Of a stretch of DNA of 64,000 nucleotides, positions 47,401 through 59,149 are shown piece by piece (positions within the stretch are counted from its first letter, which is position 1; the number at the start of each line of letters is the position of its first letter). Source of the DNA: Erodium maritimum (taxonomy: Eukaryota; Streptophyta; Magnoliopsida; Geraniales; Geraniaceae); contig OY997592.1 of assembly GCA_963921825.1 (NCBI GenBank), positions 30,793,730-30,857,729 of the forward strand. The letters are read 5' to 3'. The notes under the pieces were generated by a model. It did not search any database and was not told the origin of the DNA. It worked only from the letters and a program-made list of their open reading frames with translations. A program made the translations under genes and the position numbers.

Positions 47401-48946
47401 CGTGCTACCTTCGGGATTCACAAGACGGTGTTCAAAGTTTCGGTTTTGCTTGAAAGTTTCGTTTTTGGCATGTTGTTTTGCTAAATTGTTTGATAACATG
47501 TTTTAAATTCTTGTTTATGGATTTAATGCATGTAAAATGAATTTTTGAAAATTATTTCAAATCTGGAAATTTTGAATTTTTTTTTATTTTTCGGGTCTCG
47601 GGAGCGGGACTCTCGGGAAGCCGAAACCGGGACCGAACGGGGCTCCGTTGGACGGAGCTAGGCCAAGCATGACCATTAGATGGTTGATATGCCAAGGCTA
47701 AACCGTTTTGTTAGTTATGACTAGTTTGGAACCGTCATGACAAACTCGAAGATCAAATGTTCAAAAGTTTCATTTTTGAACGGTTTCGATAAACCAAGCA
47801 TCAAAAAATTTCGAAACTTGGCTATTAATTAAAAACGGAAAATCACATGATGTTTGATAACATGCTTGTTTGATAACACGATGTGTGATGTGATGTTGGC
47901 ATGGTGTACATAATAGCCCCAAGCTTGATTTAATTATTTATCGCTTTTCACGGCCTGCGAGCCGTTAGAGTTAGCGTGTAATTATTCTTTCAAGGTGTTG
48001 TCGTCGAACCACTTGTTTGTATTATTTATTTATTCCCGACCTGCGAGTCATGTATTAAATTGTAATATTTTACTCAAGACGAAGAAAGGGCGAAAAGGTC
48101 ATTTGGTGGCTTTTCGGGTGTTGGCATCGGCTTAGAGTCGGTGGAGCTCAAGGAGCTAGTGGGAGTTAGTTTAGGGGGCTATTATGTGCACATTTATCGC
48201 TTTATGCTTGGTTTAGTTTATGCATGACTAATTCTATGTGTTTTAGAATTGCATGCTTAACTTTATTTACCGAGCATATCACCTCACATGCAAAGATAAA
48301 ATTGGAATTTTAATCCTTGTGTGTGAAACCTTAGAACCGTCATTGCATTGGATGTAGTTGACGGGTTCAAAGGAAGAATTACATTGGATGTAATTTGAGG
48401 CATCATTGCATTTGGAATGTAGTTGATGTGCTCATCGTATCTAGGATGTGCCAAAGTTTTGAACACAACTGGACAAGTAAAAGCGGGTCATGTCCGATAC
48501 CTCCCAATCATCAACACCTTACTACCTCCCCGTCCTATGGGTGTCGTGCGCATTAGCGGAGCATCCATGGGGAAGCGGGGTAGTAGGTTTGGACGACATA
48601 TGTGGGTGTCGTGCGCATTAGCGGAGCACCTACATAGTGACGGGCCATAGTTGAAAATTGGTGGACCCGACTACGATTCTCAGCCTGAGGTTGAGCTAGG
48701 GTAACAGATAGGGTAAGTCGTGTACATAAGTACATACCCTAACCAAGAGTCACATTGGATGTGATTGGATGGAGTCCTACCTACATAGCTCGATTAAGTG
48801 GTGAGCATTAGTTCAACTTAATCGAGTGAATCAAGGATCTTGGTTTCAGATTCTAAAGGTTTAGAATCGATTGTTGGTGTTTAAGCTTGATCTTCATAAA
48901 ATTTATTCAGTTTACTGATTGTATTTTATCTGTTGTAGATCAAATG
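47401..48946 (+). other. Untranslated leader of the plus-strand Copia element
   Basis: Non-coding, same as 38034-39575 read in the other direction. Contains two GTCGTGCGCATTAGCGGAGC copies near 48542 and 48607. Confidence 0.75.
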
Positions 48947-49350
48947 GAAAATTCAGCGAACATTAATAGTTTGTCATTAAAAACCATTCTTGACAGGGTC
49001 AAGCTAAATGGGACAAACTATTTGGACTGGTACAGAATTTTGAGGATAGTCCTCAAGTCTGAACGCAAAGAATATGTCCTTGACAAGGCTGTCTCTAAGA
49101 CCATATCAGAGTTACATGAAGTGTCATTAATTGCTGAGAAGAATATATCAGGGATCTGGGATCCAAGGATATTCTGATGGTCAACAAGGGAATTGGAAGT
49201 GGCAAGGGCGGGGTCCATGCGCACTTGGCAGGAAAGATGAGACACCTGAGAATGTCTGCTTCTATTGCCAACAGCCTGGTCATTGGAACCGGGATTACAG
49301 GAAGTTCACGGCTGATCTGAAGAAGGGCAGTAGGACTCGCCTTCATCAAA
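48947..49350 (+). pseudogene. Copia gag relic with zinc knuckle
   Basis: MENSANINSLSLKTILDRVK, then LNGTNYLDWYRILRIVLKSE. A CCHC knuckle CFYCQQPGHWNRDYRKF lies at about 49254-49306. This order is the gag C-terminal nucleocapsid arrangement. Fragmentary. Confidence 0.82.
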
Positions 49351-49439
49351 TAGCCTGGATAATCTGAAGAAGGGCAGTAGGACTGCGGCTTCATCGAGAA
49401 ACCTGGATGATCTAAGGAAGGGCGGTGGGACCGTGCCTT

Positions 49440-51732
49440 CATCCGGTATTAACTCTATAGAGCTACATCTCTCTACTTCCAAAGATTCATGGGTATTAGA
49501 TATCAGGACTGAATCTCACACATGCACTAACGTATAGTGGATGAAAGTAGGAGAGGTTTGGAACGCACGAAGTGAACCTCAGAGTTGTGGCAACTACTGT
49601 AGGATCCATGAGTCTTGCTTTGCCAAGTGGCCTTGTCTTAGTATTGTATAATGTATATTGCATACCTACTTTTAGTACGAATATTATATCTGTATCCGTG
49701 TTTGACAAGGAAGGATATAATGTTAATATTGGAAATAGAGTTCTCAATGTTTTATGCAATGATATGTTTTATACCAGTACTGACATGGTTGGAGGATTGT
49801 ACATATTAGATATGGGTAACAATGCCTCAAGTTCTATATATTACGTTAATACCAAGAGGTCTAAATCCAACGATTTAAACCTAACTCTATTATGGCACTG
49901 TCATTTAGGCCGCATAAACAAGAAGCGTCTATCAGCACTTCACAAGTTCGGGCTTTCAGGTTCATTCGAATTCCATTCGATCGATAGGTGTAAGGTTTGT
50001 TTGATGGGTAAAATGACTAAAGTGCCCTTTATCGATCGCGATGAAAGGGCGGGTGAATTATTGGGCTGATACACTCGAATGTGTGTAGACCAATAAGTTC
50101 ACTTGCCAGGAGGGGTTTAGCTAATTTATCACATTTACTGATGATTACAGTAAATATGGTTATGTCTATTCGGTGAGACATAAGTTTGAAGCTTTTGATA
50201 AATTCAAAGATTTTAAGACTAGAGTAGAAAACCAGCTCGACAAAGGTATTAAGACACTTCGATTGGATCAAGGTGGAAAAATCTTGACCACAGAGTTATT
50301 AGATCATCTAAAAGAGAATGGGATCCTTTTGGAATGGACTCCTCCTGGTACACTGTAGTTGAAAGGTGTAGCCAAACGGAGAAATCGGACATTTTTAGAC
50401 AATGGTCCGTTCCATGATTAGTTGGACTGATCTCCTAATCTATTTCAGGGGTTATGCTCTAGAGACGACCGCATTCATAGTGAATCGGGCTTCGACGAAG
50501 GGTGTGGAAGGGACACCATTTTAAAATGGTACGGGATATTGCCCGCTTTGTCCTTCCTAAAGATTTGTGGTTGCAAGGCTTATGTGAAACATATGGTTTC
50601 GACTAAGCTCGAACCAAGATCTAAGATATGCACCTTCGTGTGGTATCCCAAAGCAATAAGGAGCTACTACTTCTACAATCCCAGTGAGAACATGGTGTTC
50701 GTCGCTTGGGGTGGGGTCTTTATGGAAAATGACTTTTGTTTCCAAAGACGTCATTGGGAGGACTGTGCATCTTGAAGAAATTCAGGATGGTACAGATCTA
50801 TCTAAACCAAATGACAACCAAGTAGAAAGGAGCCAGAGATTGTCGTAGAGTAAGAACCAATTCCTGTTACAATTCCGGAAGGTCCAAGGCGATTTGGAAG
50901 GATCAATCTTCCACCTCCAAGATATGGTATCCGGAGGTGACAATGAAGTCATGGTGGATCACGATGATCTAGCCACCTTTCAGAAAGTCGTGGATGGGCC
51001 CGACTCCGAGTTATGGCTGGGAGCCATGAGGGAGGAAATGCAATCCATGTCGGACAACCGAGTCTGGGAACCGGTTGATCCCATCAATGGTGTGAGGACC
51101 ATCGGATGCAAATGGATCTTCAAGGTGAAGATGGACATGGACGGCAACCCTCTGACCTACAAAGCTTAACTTGTGGCGAAAGGTTATAGGCAGATCCAAT
51201 GGATTGACTACGAGGAAACCTTCTCCCTAGTGGCTATGGTCAAAATCGATCCAAGTTCTTCTTGACATAACTGAGTATCATAATTACGAGATATGGAAAG
51301 TGGATGTCAAAACCGCTTTCCTAAATGGAAATTTGACTGAGTACGTTTGTATGTCTCGGCCCAAAGGTTTTGACGATCTGAAGAATAAGGGAAAGATTTA
51401 TAAGTTGTTGAAATCCATTTATGGATTGAAACGAACTTCTCGGAGTTGGATCCTTCGTTTTGATGAAGCTGTAATTGGATTTGGCTTAATCAAGAACGAG
51501 GATGAATCTTGCGTTTATAAGAAGGCTAGTGGGAGCAAGATTACCTTTCTAGTTCTCATTGAAAACGATATCTCAACCTTGCACGAGACTAAAGCTTGGT
51601 TGAGGAAGTGTTTTTCAATAAAGGACTTAGGTGATGCTTCTTATATCTTAAGGATTAAGATATGAAGAAATCGCACCAAGAGGGTCTTGGATTTAAGTCA
51701 GGGAACTTATGTGAACAAGGCATTGAGTGGGC
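49440..51732 (+). pseudogene. Copia pol relic (protease, integrase, RT)
   Basis: Protease side at about 49450-49700. Pre-integrase WHCHLGRINKKRLSALHKFG and RCKVCLMGKMTKVPFIDRDE at 49895-50045. Integrase core with DYSKYGYVYSVRHK, LRLDQGGKILTTELLDHLK and LLEWTPPGT at 50140-50357. Reverse transcriptase with VWEPVDPINGVRTIGCKWIF at 51060-51120, MDVKTAFLNGNLTEYVCMSR from 51300 and KLLKSIYGLKRTSRSW near 51400-51450. Broken and not expected to work. Confidence 0.85.
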
Positions 51733-51890
51733 ATTGTGAAAGAGAGCTCCTATGCGACAAGATAAATGATGGATTGCATGTACTTTCCGTTCTGTTTTCA
51801 TGTGTTTTGTGTTGGCTTTTGGTACTTTTGTTTGGTGTCCTGATTTTGGTTGTTCTTTCAAACACCATATGAATCAATGAAAAGCTTTTG
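51733..51890 (+). pseudogene. 3' tail of a gene resembling the small gene at 52417
   Basis: Downstream of the Copia border the sequence resembles the 3' untranslated region after 52677: both have TTTTCATG, then TTTTGTTTGGTG, then ACACCAT and AATGAAT-like bases at similar spacing. This suggests a tandem paralogue of the small gene whose coding part was lost with the Copia junction. The coding frame, if any, cannot be set. Confidence 0.4.
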
Positions 51891-52328
51891 TTTAACTAAT
51901 TATGCACTAAAATTGCACAAATATTATCCTATACAACCTAATGTGAAAATGTATACAATGGTTCTGCAAACAAGGTACCTTGTATTCTCAAAATCGTAAA
52001 GCCACAAACACAGCCATCCTAATTCGTTCTTGTTTATTATCACACAATATTTGAAATATATTTCGTGTGGCGCGAGAGAGATTTAGCAATGATACTGATC
52101 AGACACTGGTGAGATTTGGAAGTCACGCGTGTCAATATACGATTGTAAGTAGGAAGAGCCAGTGATTTTTGTTTTGAGGATAATTCTATAAACGTTTGAG
52201 AATTTAATGCATAAGAATAGAAATCGTCTGTCTTGGATAAAACACTTTATATTCTGATCTAGAAAAGTAACTACCCACTAACCCCATAACTTAGTTTAAG
52301 ATTACAAATAATCCCATTGGGCCAGGGC

Positions 52329-52336
52329 TATAAATA
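52329..52336 (+). promoter_or_regulatory. TATA box of the small gene
   Basis: TATAAATA, 88 bases before the start codon, with a pyrimidine-rich stretch (ATCTTTCACTCTTCAAATCC) about 30-50 bases downstream where transcription would begin. A good plant core promoter layout, unusual in this otherwise decayed window. Confidence 0.6.
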
Positions 52337-52416
52337 ACCCCAACTGCGTAACTACTTGAACACATCTTTCACTCTTCAAATCCAGAAAACATCTTCACTC
52401 CCTCAAAGCAACAAAA

Positions 52417-52677
52417 ATGGCCTCCAACAGCGGAAGTGATATTAGTGCTTGGGCTCGCATGAATATAGAAGATGAAGTAAGGCGTTTACAATCCAAACAC
52501 CGCCTATGGAAGTTGCAGTTCACAACAATCCAGTGCCATATGTTGATGTTGGATGCGAAGGTTATAAAGCTCTTGGCTGATATAGAAAAGGACGACGAAG
52601 TTACCTGGAACACAGAAGAAAGAGCTTCCAAAGCACGCATGCTTCTTACACTAAGAGAATATCAACAATTCTTGTGA
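52417..52677 (+). CDS. Small 86-residue helical protein of unknown function
   Basis: The frame starts MASNSGSDISAWARMNIEDE in a favourable context (CAAAAATGGCC) and runs unbroken to TGA. It is charged and probably mostly helical: residues 20-60 (VRRLQSKHRLWKLQF, then HMLMLDAKVIKLLADIEKDD) have hydrophobic residues spaced as in a coiled coil. There is no signal peptide or membrane segment. I do not recognise a family. A TATA box, a leader of about 55 bases and a 3' region with AATGAATCCATGAATATTT support transcription. It sits about 0.7 kb upstream of the MULE transposase relic in the same direction. It might be a MULE accessory gene or a captured host gene; neither is shown. Confidence 0.55.
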   Translation: MASNSGSDISAWARMNIEDEVRRLQSKHRLWKLQFTTIQCHMLMLDAKVIKLLADIEKDDEVTWNTEERASKARMLLTLREYQQFL

Positions 52678-53400
52678 AATATTATTTTAGATCCCTAAGC
52701 CATATCCAGATGAAGGATGGGTGGTACCTTGGTTTTCATGCATGTCGTCTTTTCTATTTTTTGTTTGGTGTTTCACACACCATCTTATCCTAATGAATCC
52801 ATGAATATTTACCTTCATTACATCTTGTAATCAAAACTGAAAGTGTTCTGAAACTAGATGTCATACTTCCTCAAACCATGCTTTTTATATTCTCAACAAG
52901 ATAATGCAAATGCAGTTGCTCGATATCATGACTGAAAGTATTCTCAAACCAGATATTCGCTATCAACACACTATAGGGTTTGAAATTTCAAAAATGCATC
53001 ACGTTCCTCCATCGCGAAGAATTTATCGACGGTCCTAGATTATGCGCGAATTAAGCCCATATCCACACGCCTCTATCTAGGGGTAAATCCGTAAACCAAC
53101 TACCTCTTTAAAACCGCAAAATTCAAAAACAGAAAGTTACAGATCCACAAATCCAAAATCGAATCAAACACAGAGTTGGAAACTCTCTCGAAAAAATCTC
53201 TACGATTTCCCATAACTCAACCCTAGATTGGACTCCTCTAGAAGACATCGAGATCGCCGAGGAGTTTAAAAGTAACTACGATTCTCTGAAACTTGATTCC
53301 AAACAAAAACAGAGATCGCAACTGAGATCTTCGGAGATCGCCGGAGATATCCACTAATATAGTCGGATTTTTTCACATAGCTAGCCAATCGCCAATCCAG

Positions 53401-56231
53401 ATGTCATCTACAATATGTAAGTATAGATCCTTGCAACAAAAGTGACTTGCTTCTACTATCGCTGGAAATTCTGTTTTTGCGTTGACTAAAATATCATAAT
53501 CATGATCGTTTCTTTATCCGCAAACTACAATACTTAGATACTCAAACATATGTTTATGTTGTATTGTCACATTCATGACTCTCACTTCCTTTATTTACAA
53601 ACTAGCATGCTTATATTCTAAAGCATAAAATATCTCTTTTGTCTGTGACAATTTAATATGAAACATACTGTGCATAAAGTAATTACTCAAATCTCAAACG
53701 TAACTATGTACTAGTGCCTGTGTATCAATCTGAGTATATTATAAGTATCTGATTTTATGTGTGCTGTATATGCAATTTGAAATTATTATATCCTCAAAAT
53801 GTTCCCTACTTCCATGAAAATCTGCCGCAGGCACAGGTAATGACTGTACTGCAGAATCAGATTTGCAAGACACTGTTTTGTTTTCAGCTGGAGGAACCAA
53901 GATATACTTGTCATCATGCCGGCCTAAACGAACGCCATTTGTAGGAAAAGAATTCAAGACACTGAATAAGGCAATATATTTCTACCAGAAATATGCTTGA
54001 CTGACTGGATTCACTACTAGAAGGTATGCAGAGAAGAAGGATAAAACAAACAACATAAAGTTAAAGTACATGGTATGCTCCAAACAGGGTGAGATCCCCG
54101 AAAAAAATAGTCCACAACTTTCTAAGACTACAAAAAAGAGGAACATATTTCTCACAAGAATTAATTGTGAAGCGATGATAAGGTTCATATTGGTTTAGGA
54201 GGAATTAGGGTACAAATTATCGAAGTTTGTTGATGGTCATAACCACCCTATGGTTGGAGCGGAGCACAGACATGAAATGCGAGGTAACCGACACATGTTG
54301 AGTATATGAACTTTTGCGAGAGATCGGGAATAGGTCCCTCAAAGGCACACAGACTAATCAGTGAAACACGTTGAGGTCTCAGCCATGTTGGAGCTTTAAA
54401 GTGTGATTTCTTCAACTACCACAGGGACTTCAAAGCCTATATTGGAGGAAGTGACGTTCAGATAATCCTTGACCAGTTCCGTGACAAGAAGGTAGCCAAC
54501 AACAAGTTCTACTATGAGTACGATGTTGACACAAGTGGTAGCCTAACTAAGCTATTCTGGTGTGATGAAATAGCTATCAAGAATTACGAGCTTTATGGGG
54601 ATAATGTTTCCTTTGACACAACTTACAGGACTAACCAGTAAGTATTACTCGTATTTCTTAATTCATTCAAACATCTATTATAAACATTAGGCTTTACTAA
54701 GGATTGATGTTTTATAGGTACTCGATGCCATTTTGTCCATTTACAGGAGTAGACAACTATGACAAAAGCTGTGACTTTTGGGCTAGGACTGGTAACACAT
54801 GAGGACATCGAGTCTTTCACTTGGATGTTTAACGCTTTTCGGAAAGCGATGAAATGGAAGCAACCAATGTATCTAGTGATAGATCACGACCCAACAATGA
54901 AGGTTGCAATATCTAAAGTCATGACAAAGACTAAGCACAAACTGTGCATGTGGCACATTATAAATAAGATTCGTATTAAGGTCAGTCTCTATAAGAAAAT
55001 CATATACTCTATATTCTCATCTTGTAATGCTTGTTTACTCAAAACGTTTTATTCTTAATATGGCTATGATAATTAACAAGTATGGAATGGGTTTATATCT
55101 ATTCTCAAATTGTTCTGCCTGTTTTCTCAATTTATCAACAAAAAAATATCCATATGCCAGTCAACTTGTAGTATTTATTTGTTCATATTTACAATCATAC
55201 AAAATGTTTCAGGTGCCTGGAAGTATAACACATGATACAGACTTTGAGGAAAGGATACATTCCATAGTATACAACAACCTTATAGAGCCTGATGAGTTGG
55301 ATCAGAAGTGGGCTAGCATCATTGAAGACTTCAATTTGCACGACAACACTTGGCTCAATAGCTTATTCGATCTTCGTCACAGTTGGATTCCAGTATACCA
55401 TAGGGATTTTCCGATGGGGTTGTTTATGAGGACAACATCAAGGTCTTAATCAGCCAATTGGGCCTATCAACAACTCACAGATCAGTACCTAAACCTTGTA
55501 CACTTGATCTTGCGGTGTGGCGTGGTGATAGATAACCAAAGAAATGAGCATTTCAGTCTTATGATGCACAGCTGTAACACATATCCGGTGTTGAAGACAA
55601 ACACATGTTTTGAAGCAGATTCTTGGACTATGTACACACATACTGTGTTTGCTGACATACAAAAGCATATAGTTTACGCTCTCAACCACTATAGCTTGGC
55701 AGGCATGGATGACACTGTAGATGACACCATTGACTATAAAGTCAAAGATTCGTTGATTATTAAAGATGGTAAGGAATTCCAGGTGACTTGGATGATGAGT
55801 ACAAATGACTTTCAGTGCAATTGCAACAAGCTTCTAACAACGGGCTATATATGTTCTCACATATTCTTTGCGCTGCAAAATACAAAATTGAGGAAGATTC
55901 CTAGGACACTGTTAATCAGAAATGGTGTAAAGACACCAACTTGACAGCTACATTGTCCACTAATGGTGTTCAACCTGAAGGTCCTACTCTCAAGCATGAT
56001 GAAGTTATGGATGCAGAGAAAACTAGGTTTAATGAAATGATTGGGACAGAAGATGCAGCAATTTCAAGTACTTGAGGATTCTTGGACACTCTAAATCGAT
56101 ACAGGGTGAAGACGGTGGATGATATATTGAATGAAAATAGACTCAATTGAACAAGCTACATAGCATCGGTGACAGGGATCAAATTGCCAGAAACAATCAC
56201 TGTCCAGCCACCAAATATCACAAACACCAAG
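53401..56231 (+). pseudogene. FAR1-related MULE transposase, broken
   Basis: FAR1/FRS proteins are Mutator-type transposases or their domesticated relatives and bind DNA in the nucleus. Likely exon 1 is 53401-53416 and exon 2 starts at 53888 after an acceptor TTGTTTTCAG. The FAR1 zinc-binding domain spans about 53920-54270 (TPFVGKEFKTLNKAIYFYQK, then DGHNHPM). The MULE domain is at about 54560-54980 (DNVSFDTTYRTNQ, then YSMPFCPFTGVDN, MYLVIDHDPTMKVAISKVM, KLCMWHI). Two GT-AG introns fit: 54638-54717 and 54981-55212. Then DNTWLNSLFDLRHSWIPVYH and a SWIM motif FQCNCNKLLTTGYICSHIFF (55809-55868). Stops at 53998-54000, 54196-54198 and 55447-55449, plus frame changes, show it is a pseudogene. A Tekay-like LTR ends the recognisable sequence at 56232. 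Confidence 0.83.
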
Positions 56232-56283
56232 TGTAAGGACCGCTCCTGGTCAACGCCGGTCAATCGGCGGAAAAACGGAAAAA
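56232..56283 (+). repeat. Plus-oriented Tekay LTR start, head-to-head with the minus LTR
   Basis: TGTAAGGACCGCTCCTGGTC followed by AACGCCGGTCAATCGGCGG is the first 52 bases of the LTR in plus orientation. At 56284 the text changes to the end region of a minus-oriented LTR (CCGGACCCGGAACGCGAACG). Same arrangement as 30125-30286. Confidence 0.75.
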
Positions 56284-59077
56284 CCGGACCCGGAACGCGA
56301 ACGAAGAAGTAGTAAAACAATTTTTAAACATTTTAATAAGCCACTTAAAATCACCACTTAAGTTAATCAAAATAATATTTTACAACTTAAAGTACGTCCA
56401 AAACAAGCGGACAAAAACAACCAAAGCGTACGTCGCTAAACTCCTAAAAAGAAACCCGGACTCCCTCTCCCAGCTCTTCAAGCTTCGAGAGTTCCCCTAG
56501 TCCGCCTCGCGACCAGTACCTGTAGGAAAAGCAGCTAGGGGTGAGTGTTCGCTCACCACCACGGATACCAGATTGACTACGACATACTAGCAGAAAATGC
56601 CGGAAACACCAACAACAACCAAAACACCAGGGACTACTATCCCCAAACTCAAATAACCCGACTGTCACACGAAAACGGTTACTTTCCCCAACCAAACTAA
56701 ACACCCATACACGTAATGTAGACCCGACACCGTAATGACGACCTCAAGGAACACAACACAGAAGTGATCAAAGTCACGCAAACCACAACCACAAGCCTCA
56801 GCACTTTACCGATCACGCGCCGGAAGGTGCTACTCATCTGATGGGGACACAACCCTCTGCTCTTTACCGACCGCGCACCGGAGGGTACGACACACCCCTC
56901 AGGCATAAATCCAGACTTAGCACTTTACCAATCACGCGCCGGAAGGTGCTACTCACCTACGGGGAACACATCCCTCTGCTCTTTACCGACCACGCATTGG
57001 AGAGTACGACACACCCCTCGGGCACATCTCTAACCTTAGCACTTTACCGATCACGCGCCGGAAGGTGCTACTCATCTACGGGGAACACATCCCTCTACTC
57101 TTTACCGACCGCGCATCGGAGGGTACGACACACCCATCGGGCATAGCTCAACAGTACCACCAGAACAAATCACAGTCACAACCAAAGTTCAACAAATAGC
57201 GACAACACATGTTTAACACCCCACAGGCACACATGGTCACCCACGACTCACAAAACAGTAACACACGGGTTCAACAACCCCAAGGAAAACCTGACCATCC
57301 ACGACACACAAACAGTAAAATACGGGTTCAACTCCCCACGGGCACTCATGGCCACCCAAGACACAAACAATACAATCAACCTCAGGGCACAACTAAAAAC
57401 CACCAGTATAACTATTGTTAGATATGTTCACTTATCCTACGACACTCCTAAGTGTCACATGCATTTCTATTGTTCGATACGTTCACGTATCATACGACAC
57501 CACTAAGTGTCGCCTGCATTTCTAGTGTTCGATAAACTTACGTATCCTACGACACCACTAGGTATCACATGCATTTCTACTGTTAACTTTCCCTAGTCAA
57601 GGCCAAGATCCGGCTACTTTTCCCTACCTCGTAACGCTTTTCCAAAAGTCCACGCCTAAGCTCAATCGTGCTCGCGATCACTCGCCTAGCTTCCCCTTTC
57701 CGCGGTCGTCGGCATGATCTAACTAGAACACAATTAAAGCACTTTTTAAGTTTGCAGGCAAAGCTGAATTTTTAATAAACTTGACGCCCAATTGCAACCC
57801 TGAAAATGTCGATCACTCCCATACTTCCCAATTACTCGATATTGTCAATAATGGGCCCGGAAAAGCCCGATTCGCCCGGATTGGCGAATCTGCCCGGGAT
57901 CGGAAAACGCCCTTCCGGGGCTCCGAAAATTCCCGTTTTCGTTTTTACGATCTTAGAATAATTCAAGGGTTCCAATGCAATCGAAGGAATATATTTCCGA
58001 CTTCCGAGCAATTTAATTCGCGATTAAAGTTTCTAAACCCGAAATTTCCAACTTTCACAAATTAAATCCATAACTTGTTCCGGGTGTGGATTAACGACTT
58101 GGGGATCGTCCTAAACAACCCGAACACGAAACCCGAGACCCGAACACGTGGGCCCCACCCGGCCACCCTTATCCGTGGGTGGCTGGACCGGTTTTGGGCC
58201 GGTTCACCACAGTGGTGGCCGGTCCCAGCTCCGGCTAGCCACCACCCACGGTGGCCGGAGCTCCCCGAGCCTCCGGTCACAGGACTCTGGTCATTCTTCG
58301 CCCCAAAACGTCCCCAACGAACCCCACACCTCAACTCATCCATATTTAACTCATTTAAACCCAAACCCTAACTTTCAAACGTACCAAAACGAGAATCGAA
58401 AAGGTTCTCACCGTAGGGAATGACGATGGGAGCTCGATTCTTCAACCGTTGAGGCGATCCGTTGGTTGGATCGTCGGGAAATCGACAAACCCTAGGCTTT
58501 TCTTCCTTTTTCTTTTTCCTTTTCTCCTTCTCTTCTTCTCTCTTCTTTATCTCTCTATTTCTCCTTTTTTTTTAATATGGCCGAACACCCCTTTGTTTCA
58601 TCCTTTTGTTTTGTTCAAAATTAACAACTACCACCACTTGTGTGGAAAGTGGCAAGTGGGTCCCACCCTTTAAAAAAAATATCTTCGTAGATATTTTTTG
58701 TCAGATTCGCGAAATTCGGCCGTCTCGGGCCCCGAACGGGCCCATTTTCCAAGAAATTACGAAATTTCAAAGGCTACAAGGAAACGGCTCAACTAAGACC
58801 GCTGTAACAACGGATAAGCTTTTTGGATCCAAAACGGGCCTCGAACGGACCAAAATGTCGCTCGGTTGACTTTTCCGACAAAAAGTCAACCTTTCCCAAA
58901 TTGGTCAAAAAGTTGCCCTGAGTCCCCCAGAACTCACTTTGGTCGATATCGGGGTCAACTTAAGTCGGATATGACCCTCGGGGTCAAATTTAGGTTTATT
59001 TAGGTGTGTGTCCCAAAATTTTAAATTTTCCTATTTTTCATCGATTTGACTAGCGTTGACCGGGAGCGTTTCTTACA
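56284..59077 (-). repeat. 3' LTR of the Tekay-like element
   Basis: Ends on the right at GGAGCGTTTCTTACA. The next plus-strand bases, ATCTACCCCCTTA, are the complement of the polypurine tract TAAGGGGGTAGAT. Contains the 119-bp array (56790-57145), the 58-bp type array (57205-57365) and the 55-bp type array (57410-57590). Confidence 0.88.
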
Positions 59078-59090
59078 ATCTACCCCCTTA
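59078..59090 (-). other. Polypurine tract of the Tekay-like element
   Basis: TAAGGGGGTAGAT in sense, directly before the LTR start TGTAAG. Primes plus-strand DNA synthesis. Confidence 0.8.
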
Positions 59091-59149
59091 AAGGAATTTC
59101 GTCTGCGAAATTTAAAACAAACGTGCCTCTGGAGTCGAACAGCCATACC

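Larger units (their letters stand above)
45701..51732 (+). mobile_element. Ty1/Copia element, plus strand, 3' end missing
   Basis: 5' LTR 45701-47387, primer site 47389-47400, leader, gag from 48947, then protease, integrase and reverse transcriptase parts to 51732, where the sequence changes to the small-gene tail. RNase H, polypurine tract and 3' LTR are not present, so the copy is incomplete, and several breaks lie in the coding part. It is the same family as 32820-40147 but in opposite orientation. The LTR is within a few percent of the others. Confidence 0.9.
44313..56231. mobile_element. Mutator-like (MULE) region with FAR1-type transposase, split by a Copia element
   Basis: The left edge is GGGACGCAATCAGGTGCGAA, in the style of plant MULE terminal repeats that start with a G run. 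After it come subterminal arrays, the end of an acidic-tail gene on the minus strand, the Copia insertion 45701-51732, a small gene and the transposase relic, which runs into a Tekay-like LTR at 56232. The right terminal repeat was not found, so the extent to the right and the unity of the region are inference. The main support is that A+T-rich subterminal text (GCAAACTAG...TATATTCTCAAAC) occurs on both sides of the Copia insertion (44700-45430 and 53510-53640). Confidence 0.55.

Noticed and set aside
53401-56231. Functional host FAR1-related gene
   Set aside because: Domains fit FAR1/FRS, but in-frame stops within the FAR1 domain and after the MULE domain, plus a lost 3' end, make it a pseudogene.
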